Shown here: positions 48,751 to 58,341 of the stretch, in pieces
Layout: the number at the start of each line of letters is the position of its first letter
Position numbering within the stretch: the stretch's first letter is position 1
DNA from: Diphasiastrum complanatum
Lineage: Eukaryota > Streptophyta > Lycopodiopsida > Lycopodiales > Lycopodiaceae
Direction of reading: 5' to 3'
Length of the DNA stretch: 64,000 bases
Assembly: GCA_029204225.1 (NCBI GenBank)
Contig: CM055095.1
Coordinates: 43,176,223 to 43,240,222, forward strand
The notes under the pieces: generated by a model
Seen by the model: only the letters and a program-made list of their open reading frames with translations
Databases searched by the model: none
What the model was told of the DNA's origin: nothing
Made by a program: the position numbers and the translations under genes

Positions 48751-49694
48751 TTATTGTCTTTTGCAAACATTTGGGTAGAGGACGGTTGAAACTATACTTG
48801 ATGAACAATTCCTGGTGCGTTCTTCAAACTCATAATTCGTCAATAGAGGGTGGCCAATGGAACTATTTATATATGCAGCAATGTTTCCATGCACATCTGG
48901 ATGTCCATCAATGTATGTACGATTTGCCCTTGAGATGTTGTCTCCTTGCATGCGTTGCTCCTCTAAAGAACAAGCATTTGAATTCAAGCCATATACTTGC
49001 ATCCTCCATTGGTGACGACACAAAGCATGCCAGTCACCCCAATTGTATTGAGGTCCTGCATATGGCATCAATGTCACAACACTATTTAGAGGGACCTCAA
49101 TACTACTCACTGCAAAAAGGCCCAAATCAGCCTTAGTGTTCACTAGGCATGATCATGTACATTTGACCCCAATACATAAATGGTGTTCCATTTAATGGTA
49201 ATGGTGATTGCAGTGGCCAACACGAATATCTACTTCTAATGAAAGTTTTTACTAATGGTTGCAAGCTAGGTGGAAGAGGAAGGTTAGACAAAAAACCTAG
49301 AATGTCTTTTGACACATCAACAGTGTGTAGTAATTTGTAATTATCTTTCAAACTAGTCATAATACATCCAAGACGTGTTCTCTTTTTTAAAGAGGTGGTC
49401 AAGTTTGTGGAATCCACGTGGAGTATCGTGGAGTATCGTGGAGGACTCATGTGCAACATCCAAGATCGGTGTGGTTGGGTGTAAGGAACGTTCTAGAGAT
49501 TTGGAAACATGGATTGAATCACAAGGCATTGATGAACTAATTATATCATGCAAGGGGTCATCATCAACAAGAGCATCATCTAAGGCCAAAGATGATCCAA
49601 AATCAATATTCATGTGATTTATCCTATTAATAATATTCTCGATCTCTCTTGCAACTCTTTTTCTTGAAACCAGCTTATGTTCCTTCTTCTGCAA
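48751..49694 (-). pseudogene. SET-domain-like gene fragment inside CACTA B
   Basis: Read on the minus strand. An upstream block (49694-49133, two overlapping frames) is Ser/Leu-rich and ends YWGQMYMIMPSEH. The next frame (49143-48751, 131 codons) has KADLGLFAVSSI at residues 4-15, YAG at 28-30, and YIDGHPDVHGNIAAYINSS at 77-95. The order GLGLFA - YAG - IDG...GN.A.(Y/F)IN is that of SET domains, which methylate lysines. The usual NHSC cysteine part is replaced by NSSIG, so activity is doubtful. Neither frame continues into the transposase. It may be a captured host gene fragment or a gene of another nested element. Confidence 0.5.
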
Positions 49695-49716
49695 AAGTTG
49701 AAAATGTTAGATGTAT

Positions 49717-49719
<3 letters not shown>

Positions 49720-49803
<84 letters not shown>
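49720..49803. repeat. (CT)n microsatellite
   Basis: About 42 CT units. Followed by (AC)-rich DNA at 49858-49900. Confidence 0.95.
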
Positions 49804-49806
<3 letters not shown>

Positions 49807-50151
49807 CATGAAACATAAACTAATATATAACACAAACCATAGACCAGTAGCATAAAACACACACACAAACACATGCATGCATGCACACACACACACCCAC
49901 TCACACCCACCCTAAACACACATGAAGAGAAAAATAGAGAGAACATTATAGAGTGCTAATCAAAACTCTTGAACCACACGACTATATCCTACTCCGCAAT
50001 GTCACCACATGCTCCCTCCCTACGGCATTTGGGCTTTTTTGTGGAACTCATCTTCTAACAAAAAACATTTGAACCGTGCCTTTAACGGAAGAAAACAAGG
50101 GCTACACACCTTCCTAGAATTGGGAGTGTTGGTTACCTTTAACTCTTTCAT

Positions 50152-50152
<1 letters not shown>

Positions 50153-50237
<85 letters not shown>
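50153..50237. repeat. (CT)n microsatellite
   Basis: About 42 CT units. The left flank CCTTCCTAGAATTGGGA is the reverse complement of the right flank of the tract at 27356-27464. After it, a 70-bp unit (TTTAGAAGCAAGTGAG.GATTAACTTC) is repeated three times at 50300-50440. Confidence 0.9.
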
Positions 50238-50239
<2 letters not shown>

Positions 50240-50460
50240 ATGAGTCTATTACGGGTGATTGGATATGGAAATCAAGATTAACTACATCTTTCGATTTTTT
50301 TCTTTTAGAAGCAAGTGAGGGATTAACTTCATCTAATCATTCTATTTGGATTTCTCCTTTTAGAAGCAAGTGAGAGATTAACTTCATCTAATTATTCTAT
50401 TTGGATTTTTCCTTTTAGAAGCAAGTGAGAGATTAACTTCAAAGTATCGTGGCACTTATC

Positions 50461-50736
50461 CTATCGCTCAATATTTATTGGCCAAACTGTACTTGAAGTG
50501 CCATAAGGGTCAAAGATTAAAGCATTTCCAAAAAGACACTTTAAAGAGTTCACCTCTAGTTCTCTTGGATTCTCTGTGTGCACTCCATTGGCCCAAATAT
50601 GATCATTGACAATCTTTCTTGTCCGAATTCTAAGGCCTTTGCATTGTGTGCATGTACATGGTATCCTCTCATCATATTCTGGTTGAAACTGGTCCAATAA
50701 TCCAATTGCAAATTGCACAAATTCTTTCAATGTCAT
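50461..50736 (-). pseudogene. transposase-associated (Cys) domain of CACTA B
   Basis: 91 codons open on the minus strand: LKEFVQFAIGLLDQF, then RIPCTCTQCKG and KIVNDHIWANG. The FV-x-FA stretch, paired CxCxxC and V-x-DHI-x-x-NG are those of the N-terminal domain of plant CACTA transposases; the parallel exon in element A is 4517-4653. Confidence 0.7.
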
Positions 50737-50817
50737 TCAAGTGAAAATTGACAAATTCTAATATGTGACGAATTGTAACATGTGACAAAAATTGACAAAA
50801 TAGTCTTTGTACATTTA

Positions 50818-50930
50818 GTGCATTTGCAACCTTCATTTGTGATGGAGTGGTGTCTTGGCTTTCCAAAGAGCAATATACTATATCACAATCCTCAACCAAA
50901 TCGGAGTACATCACTATTACAAATGAAAAA
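50818..50930 (+). pseudogene. copia RNase H scrap
   Basis: The plus frame reads ATFICDGVVSWLSKEQYTIS and then SSTKSEYI, matching the RNase H of copia A (VVSWLSKKQDTISLSSTESEY at about 40155-40215). Only about 110 bp is present, without LTR or other domains, between two coding blocks of CACTA B. Confidence 0.85.
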
Positions 50931-50949
50931 ATTATGACGTAAATCAATA

Positions 50950-51130
50950 TACATACATGTGATGGATCAATAGGCGGTCTACGTCGACTGATGGAAGAGC
51001 TTGAAGATGAACCAGTCAATAGTTGTTCATTGTACTTTAGTCTTGCTTGTTCCTTTTTTCTGTGATAGAGCTCAATTCTTTTTTCTTTCTCTAAATCATG
51101 TGGAGGTATGATAATTTCCCTAGAATTCAT
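50950..51130 (-). pseudogene. unrecognised short exon upstream of CACTA B transposase
   Basis: Minus frame from the ATG at 51130: MNSREIIIPPHDLEKEKRIE, then basic RKKEQARLKYNEQ, a Ser run and SRRRPPIDPSHV, followed by GTATGT (possible donor). No family recognised. Placement suggests the first exon of the transposase or of a second element gene. Confidence 0.35.
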
Positions 51131-51334
51131 AATTCCAATTGAATGTCATTGTAAGAAGTAATTTGCAAGAAAAATTATACACTCATATTCAAATAACAGA
51201 CAAAGTACAATTGATGTCAATATCAATAACAATATATACTTGCTGTTGCGATCATGAGATGAATCGTTATTTGATGATGATGACATTGTCAATGACATAT
51301 ACACACTGTAGTCAGCTACTCTATACCACATCAT

Positions 51335-52624
51335 AAGTAATCATTATGAGACCGTATGTACTGAACAAATAAAATTTGTTAGAGACATGCCAACATCTCA
51401 TCCATGTATATTCTACTTATGCTTAATGTAAATCTAATATTCTAGTAACATTGCTATCAAGAAAAGACAACACATGACAAGCAATCAAAATGAGGTTCAT
51501 ACTGACAAATGTTAGACATCAGTAGATAGTGCGCACAAGCCTATCTCAACTAATTTAAAGACCAAATAGCACTCAATATTTGAAGCATTCAGTTTGAACC
51601 CTTGTCCAAGATGAGTGATGATCTCACTCAATCTTTCTTTCAAGATGGAATGATCAAAATCAAACAATCAGTCATATACTCAATTGATTCATTGCCCACT
51701 CAATCACTCATTTGATTAATTAATACTTGGCTCGAGTTAGCACACACCAACAATTAAAAAGATATATCATATAGGTCACATATAAGCAAAAAATTTCTAT
51801 TTGACCATATAATTATGTCATCAAATTATATCAAATCTATGACACCTAGATTATTAATAAACTAAATGTTTTATGACATCACCGATTATGTCATAAAATC
51901 TTAAAAAACTTGTCAAATTACTTGTTTAATAATAATATGTACTATTTCTTATCTCATGATTTTGTCTTGTATGTCAAATCTCAAGAAAAATCAAATTTAT
52001 AACAATATAAAACTAGTTTTAACAACTAAATACTACCATAATGATCTTTGAATCGATTTTTTTATGTTCCATCATATTAAAAAAAAAAATTATGTAAAAT
52101 CCTACAATAAAATATTCTCATAAAATCTAGAAAAGATTATGAGAAGATTGAATGAGATTTAAAGCATGCAAGCCCATGTGGGGGACCCTCTCACGTGTGA
52201 AGAGAGGGGAAAAAAACCGTGTGGAACATCCACGCGTAGATATCGCGTGGATAACTTCTGCATGGATAATCCACGCGAAACTTGAATGCCAATAGAATAG
52301 CATTTTCGCGAGCATTCTTGCTCCTCTTCTTTTGCTTTCAAGTTTTATAGGTTTTTCCTAATCTAGTGTTTAGTGTTCTTGATTGCTATTGCTCTTCCAA
52401 GCTCTATAGATCTTGCTTGATTGCTTGCTTCCTTCCTTGCTAGTGATCTTGTTCTTGCTATTGCTTGCTCTATTGATCTTGCTTGGTATTGATCTTGCTT
52501 GTTCTTGCTTACTATTGATCTATTGCTTTCTTGTCATTGCTTACTCTTCTAATCTAACAGTCTTCACTACTCTTTCACTCCCATTTTTCACTACTTTCTA
52601 ACTTTTAAAGTTTTTTTTGCTACA
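51335..52624. promoter_or_regulatory. divergent intergenic region of CACTA B
   Basis: Lies between minus-strand transposase remains and plus-strand ORF1, so it should hold the promoters of both. Seen: AT-rich DNA to 52140; a cluster of three alternating 9-bp arms ATCCACGCG / CGCGTGGAT / ATCCACGCG at 52228-52277, able to pair in two ways; and a pyrimidine-rich, CTTGCTTGATTG-type leader at 52370-52560. No TATA box can be chosen with confidence. Confidence 0.4.
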
Positions 52625-52843
52625 ATGTCTTCAAGTGGTAGCTCAAGTGGAAGGTCAAGTGGGAGACCATCTAGGAGAAGAGCTCGTGAGGAGCCCGAAG
52701 AATATAATCAAGAGTGGTTTGAGAATCTATCTCCTCAACAAAGAGATAGAATCAAAAATCTTGTGTTAACTTCTTCGGGTGAATCATTCGAGAGGAGCTT
52801 CCAAGGATGCCCCTTCCCTGGTTTAAGCAAGGACCAGCTGTGA
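52625..52843 (+). pseudogene. CACTA ORF1 N-terminal fragment, element B
   Basis: 72 codons from the ATG at 52625: Ser/Gly/Arg-rich start (MSSSGSSSGRSSGRPSRRR), then EEYNQEWFENLSPQQRDRI. The layout (Ser-Arg start, acidic-aromatic part, LSPQQR) matches MSGSGS...TMSPEQR of element A and SLTPEQK of element 2. After about 52800 similarity ends, so the rest of the gene is lost. Confidence 0.6.
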
Positions 52844-53694
52844 GCCAGCGCTCAAACACTTGTAAAATCCAGTGCTGAGAATCCCAAGAGGAAGAGCAAA
52901 AGACAACGCTCTCTCTACACTTCTTTCTTGACTTCCGTTGGAGGGCTTCCGGTTTTTCTTGTTCTTCACTGCCATTGAAGGTGCTGCCTACTGAACCAAT
53001 TGAGATACTGTCTTTAATTGTTGAAAGACCTGTATCATGTCACTTTTGGTAGCAACTGCTGCTTCTTGAATGAGTTTGAGGTGCACATAAGGGGTTGTTC
53101 TGAAGGTGCTATCACAACAATGTGCTATTCTTGCAGGTGATGCCACATATTTCTATTTTTTCATAGGCTGATTCAGAGTTGATGAATTGATTTCTTAGCT
53201 AAATCATGGATTTCCATGTTTGGATTCTCAGAGTTTGTGATTCAGAGATGAATCTAAAAGATGAATGCAAAACTAATTATTGCTAGCTATTGTTACCTAT
53301 TGGGTGCTTACCAAAATACAGGAAGATAAAGGAGCTCAAAATTACCTGAAGTTGACGGCTCCATCTTGCTGGTGGACTTATTGTCCTCAATCCTTGCAAT
53401 GCACTGCTTCTCCACTTGTTAGGTCAGCCTTGCCTCTTCTCCTCTATTTTCTTTGATGCTAAACTCCTCTTGCCCTACTTTGATGCTAACTGACTCCTCT
53501 TGCCCTAGTTTGATACTTGTAAGGCTTGTCTTTATTTAACCTTTCAGTATGAAGGGTCCCATTCAGTCATAACAAGCAGTTAAGTCCACTGTTGATTTTC
53601 CAATTGACACACCTCACATATTTAATATAATACATTGACATGGGGTAGACCAATTACCATGTCGCTCTTTTCAAAATGACTCAAAAATTGAAGT
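52844..53694. other. unassigned DNA with a short tandem repeat
   Basis: No gene recognised. TTTGATGCTAAACTCCTCTTGCCCTA is repeated in diverged form at 53450-53515 (for example TGACTCCTCTTGCCCTAG). Confidence 0.4.
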
Positions 53695-54430
53695 TCAAGT
53701 GATCAAGCTGATGATGCCAACAAATAAATTAGGAGAGATTTGTTGAAATTTGACAAGCATACAATACATAATCAATATCAGTCTATATGTTCCTCTTCCT
53801 TTGACACCTATAGCAATTGCAATATTTACCTCCTTATTAGTGCATTTATTATCAAAGAAGGGAACTTGAAAGTTTTTTAAAGTTATTGTAGCAAACTGAG
53901 ATAAGGTTTTGCAATAGTTTAGAGATATATAATACTTGCTCAATGTTCCTCAATTCTTGTGGTGTATCAATCACAACGGAAACAATTTTATGAATTGGAA
54001 TTTGATTGCCATCACCTAAACATACTTGTCTTTGCTCATCAATCCAATCCACAAAAGTACAAAATGATCACTCTATGAGATGTCATATGTTGGGTGCATG
54101 CAAAATCTCTCAACTAACCATCATGTTTCTAATCCAAAGAAGCTAAAAAGAGTTTAGGATTGTTTATACCATCACACTTCTTCTCTTTAGCAAAGTTGTC
54201 GATCTCCTTAGCCTAAACCTTGCCCTTCTTAAGATCAAATGTCTTTTGTTTGTAGTAAAATTTGTCCTAATGGCATTCCTTGCCACAATAGTTTTATGCA
54301 CCATGCTTCTTGCCTTTGCTTCCATCAATTTAAATTGTGAAATCAGCATCATGACATGCACTATAAGAGGAATTCTTCTTTTTTTGAAATTTCTTATAGT
54401 CTTTAGCAAGAAATGCATGACTTGATGGCT
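53695..54430 (-). pseudogene. copia gag/protease debris
   Basis: The minus strand holds a degenerate zinc-knuckle-like part (about 54290-54240), DWIDEQ at about 54050, then VCLGDGNQIPIHKIVSVVI and LRNIEQVLYISKLLQNLISV (53990-53900), the protease-to-integrase linker of copia polyproteins. Multiple stops, no LTRs attached. Confidence 0.7.
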
Positions 54431-55180
54431 CTAGCAATGTAAATTCGCATTTACAAAAACTAAGGCATTGGCCTTTTCAGTCCCCAAGCAATTCCTCTTC
54501 AGAGTGGCTATATTGCCAAAACTCCATAATCGCTCGCAGTGAGATGAGCTCCCATCATGGCTAAGGACACGAATTGCAAGCTTCTGCAATTGTGGTGTAT
54601 TTGCCCCATAATTCCTCCCACCACAAGGCTAAACTGTGAAGGAACCTATCAACATGTGTTTATCACCTTTTGAATTATCTATGGCCTTCACAAAGTATGT
54701 CTTACCACATGAATAACAAAGAACACCTTAAATAGTTTGACTCCTAGTATCATTCCAACCATCACCAATCAAAGAGACGCCCTCATAAAGGATGAGTAAC
54801 CATCAACTTATGGCCGTGAAAATTTGACTAAACCCAGGCTTATAAAAAGGTGCGTCAGGAGGCTTTGACACCTATAGACACTTTCAATGTGGCTCATACT
54901 TGGGACAAACCCTTTCCCTAGTCTCGTAGGTCTATAAGGAGTCCACCAGCTCAATTTTCAATAAAATCGACATTCCTTACGATTATACGACCTCATGTAA
55001 TCAAGAAGATGATTGAGCATTTTTGCCCTAATTGCCAATCCAACCTAACCCTTGAGCTTTTCCAAGTTGATGGCTAGGTTGATCAACCAACTCCATAATT
55101 CTAGGGATTTGGTCCTCTAATTTAGGAATCATTAACAAAAAAAACTTGATCAACCCTATGAACATGATCTAACATATTCT
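54431..55180. other. unassigned spacer
   Basis: No gene or repeat recognised; probably old retrotransposon remains judging by what lies on both sides. Confidence 0.3.
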
Positions 55181-55184
55181 AGAG

Positions 55185-55289
55185 TAGATTCACACGTGGC
55201 AACATGGACTCACACGTGTGGGACCCATCAATATACATATTTACATGGTTTAATCAAGCCAAGTTTGCCAAATTTGACAATTTCTCACA
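55185..55289 (-). repeat. partial copia LTR
   Basis: Contains TTCACACGTGG, ACTCACACGTGTGGG and ends GACAATTTCTCACA, like the ends of the copia B LTRs, but from a different subfamily. Only about 100 bp can be assigned. Confidence 0.5.
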
Positions 55290-55407
55290 ATTTAGAGTAG
55301 GACATACTTATGGTTCGGAACTAGGCAATTTCATGGATAGATATGCCTTGTGACAGTTTTGACAACCTCGGTTACGTTTGTAGTTAGAAAGAAGATATCC
55401 CCGCAGC

Positions 55408-55569
55408 ATGAGGGACGGTAGAGATGAAATAGATCAAAGTCAGTACTCCACAAGGGCCGAGATCATTGCTGCACTACAACAACAGCCCGAGTGGTGGAAT
55501 AAAGTCCTAAAGGATAGTAGGGCGTTAGCGTGGAAAAGGATCAATCCTTTTTATATGCCGATCAGATGA
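55408..55569 (+). other. short unrecognised reading frame (53 codons)
   Basis: From the ATG at 55408: MRDGRDEIDQSQYSTRAEI, then LQQQPEWWNKVLKDS and WKRINPFYMPIR. More GC-rich than its surroundings, with Trp-Trp and a protein-like composition. It could be an exon scrap of a host gene or of another element; no family recognised. Confidence 0.3.
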
Positions 55570-55639
55570 AGAAATCTCTAGCCAACAGAGCAACCGCGAG
55601 TCGAAGTGGTGAACTGGCCGGTAATTTCAGGAATTTCAG

Positions 55640-55696
55640 ACGTGTGAGATTCACTTACAGACTTCTATCATAAAAAAATACCAAACTAGAATTTTG
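55640..55696 (-). repeat. truncated copia B-type LTR at duplication junction
   Basis: CGTGTGAGATTCACTTACAG ... CTAGAATTTTGCC matches the last part of the copia B LTRs (21833-21890), but is cut about 11 bp before their end, exactly where the second copy of CACTA A begins. Confidence 0.8.
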
Positions 55697-55767
55697 CCAG
55701 GCAGGTTTTGACTTGCCTGTCCAAAGTGTGCCCCGCACAACATTCCTCTTACGCCGAATCCATTTGC

Positions 55768-56198
55768 TCATATCTTTTGATATGGCTCCTGGATCGAACT
55801 CATTTTCTTGCTGGAATTCTTCCCGCAACTCCTACATAATCTTGGATTTTGATTCTCCAGGTTGATCACACCCTTTTTTAAAAAGTCTTGTTCCAAAATA
55901 ATGAGAACATAACAAATGCAACTTATTAATAAAGTGGTCCCTTTCTCATCCCTCACTACATCCCCATCGACAGTTAAATTGTAGTGAGGGTTGGAGGATG
56001 ATTCATCTGTGGCAGCGGGTGGAGATGAAGGGCCTGTTGTGGCGCCTTCTTATGTGTTAAAAGCATTTGCCTAATAGCCACCCTTTGTTCTGGCGACATG
56101 GTACCAATCAAGCTAGCGGTGTAATCTTCATATACAGACCTAGATCGACGTCGTCCGCTACCACCGCCACTTCCACTTCCACTCATGATTGTGTGCAA
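55768..56198 (-). pseudogene. CACTA ORF1, duplicate of unit A (truncated)
   Basis: Copy of 1794-2224 with the same frameshift. Exons beyond the KPAWC block are missing because the duplicated segment starts inside the gene at 55697. Confidence 0.65.
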
Positions 56199-57384
56199 CC
56201 TGCAGATGCTGAACAGACAAATAAATCATGAAATGAATTCTATCATATGTTGGACAATAATTATTTAGTCGAAGATCTGAAAATTGACAAATTCACATCA
56301 TGAAAAGATTGTGAACCCAACAATATAAGGACTAACTTAAAACTTTCAAACACTCCAAGCTTGAAACAATGGGACAAAAAACTTGAATAATGTAATGGTA
56401 TTGAATAACTTCCACTAACAACATTCTCTCCATGAAATAAGAACCAATTACATTCTGCTTTGCAAATATGTCATAACTTGTCCAATGCATACTATCAACA
56501 ATCAATCACACCACCATCACCACTTGACCAAATTCCTCAAGACAACTAGCTATCCACAAAAGAAATCTTTGTTGTTAATCTACTCCTTTATGACAATCAT
56601 TTCTTGCATCAAGCATGCACACTATGGAACTAAAATTTCTCCCTACCACCAAGCAACAACAATATTCATATCTACAATGTCATGACCAATCCAAAAAAGA
56701 ATTACAAATGACTTTATCCTCTTGATTGTAAAAAAATGCTTATCAAACTTCAAATATGTGAACATTCTTATGAAAAAAAAAAGTCTCGCACATTTGAAAT
56801 ACTTTACTAGAAATTGAATGTTTTGACAGATGTTTGTGTAGCTCATCAGACGGAGAATCTAGTGATGAAGGCATAAATGTCAACAAAGTAAATCAATATA
56901 CCATATCCTACAATGATTTTTTCAAGTTAACTATTACCGATTTTTGCAAGAAACAACGTACTTACAATTTTTTGTAGGCCAATTATTATCAAGAATGAAT
57001 GTCGTGAACCTGCGTCAGATGCGACAGGCAAGTGTTCTGTCAAAGATGCATTGTCAATGCTCACTTGTGGAAGTATGGAAGAGGAGCGGATGGTCACACA
57101 TCAAATCCAGAAGAGATTGAGGTTTGCTTTAAAAGCTAACACACTTATGGCATTTATTATATTTTTTTAAATACTAGGATATCTAGGTAACCGTTGACTT
57201 GTTTAAATGACACATTCTCTATCGATTTGTTTAGACACACCATCGAATGCCATTACATGGTCTTGATCCATCCGTATTAAATTCCAAATGAAGAAAAATC
57301 TTGATACAAATGAGAAAACAAAGAATGAAAAAAATAGAAGAAGGCGCTAGTGGATTGCCACTAGATCCTAACTTAGATCCTACC

Positions 57385-58032
57385 TTTCCACTAGATCCTA
57401 ACTTAGGATTCTCCATGCCAGGGGTAATCCTACTCACTGCAACCTCCTTCTGCAAGCGATATTTTTCTAGATCTTTGGCCTCATCCTTGTAGGCCTTCCA
57501 ATCTGGCTTGGAACACCAGGCAGGTTTTGATTTGCCTGTCCAAAGTGTGCCCCGTACGACATTCCTCTTACGTCAAATCCATTTGCTCATATCTTTTGAT
57601 ATGGCTCCTGGATCGAACTCATTTTCTTGCGGGAATTCTTCCCGCAACTCCTAAATAATCCTGGATTTTGATTCTCCAGGTTGATCACACCCTTTTTTAA
57701 AAAGTCTTGTTCCAAAATAATGATAACATAACAAATTATCAATAATGTAACTTATTAATAAAGTGGTCTCTTTCTCATCCCCCACTACATCCCCATCGGC
57801 AGTTAAATTGTAGTGAGGGTTGGAGGATGATTCATCTGTGGCAGCGGGTGGAGATGAAGGCCTTCTGCGGCACCTTCTTCTGTGTTAAAAGCATTTGCCT
57901 AATAGCCACCCTTTGTTCGGGCGACATGGTACCAATCAAGCTAGCGGTGTAATCTTCATATACAGACCTAGATCGATGTCGTCTGCTTCCACTTCCACTC
58001 ATGGTTGTGTGCAACCTGCAGATGCTAGACAA
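57385..58032 (-). pseudogene. CACTA ORF1, duplicate of unit B
   Basis: Copy of 3411-4058. One base change turns a Gly codon to Arg in the Ser/Gly-rich start (GSGSRRHRS). Confidence 0.65.
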
Positions 58033-58341
58033 ATAAATTATGAAATGAATTCTATCATATGTTGGACAATAATTATTTAGTCGAAGATCTGAAAATCGAC
58101 TTTATGACAATCATTTCTTGCATCAAGCATGCACACTATGGAATTAAAATTTCTCCCTACCACCAAGCAACAACAATATTCATATCTACAATGTCATGAC
58201 CAATCCAAAAAAGAATTATAAATGACTTTATCCTCTTGATTGTAAAAAAATGCTTATCAAACTTCAAATATGTGAACATTCTTATGAAAAAAAAAAAGTC
58301 TCACACATTTGAAATACTTTACTAGAAATTGAATGTTTTGA

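Larger units (their letters stand above)
46380..52843 (-). mobile_element. CACTA transposon relic B (reverse orientation), limits uncertain
   Basis: Given in transposase orientation. The minus strand carries transposase-associated (50461-50736) and TNP2 (47160-48304) pieces, and perhaps a DUF4216-like scrap near 46440. The plus strand carries an ORF1 start at 52625. Divergent ORF1/transposase order matches element A. Between the two transposase pieces lie two microsatellites and a SET-like gene fragment, which are not part of normal CACTA transposases. I could not find either terminus, so the outer limits are only the outermost coding remains. Confidence 0.6.

Noticed and set aside
55490-55506. 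CACTACAACAACAG as a CACTA left terminus for the second copy
   Set aside because: It resembles a CACTA start only in its first bases, differs from the family terminus CACTACTACAAAACGCGC, and has no subterminal repeats after it; it lies in the 53-codon frame.
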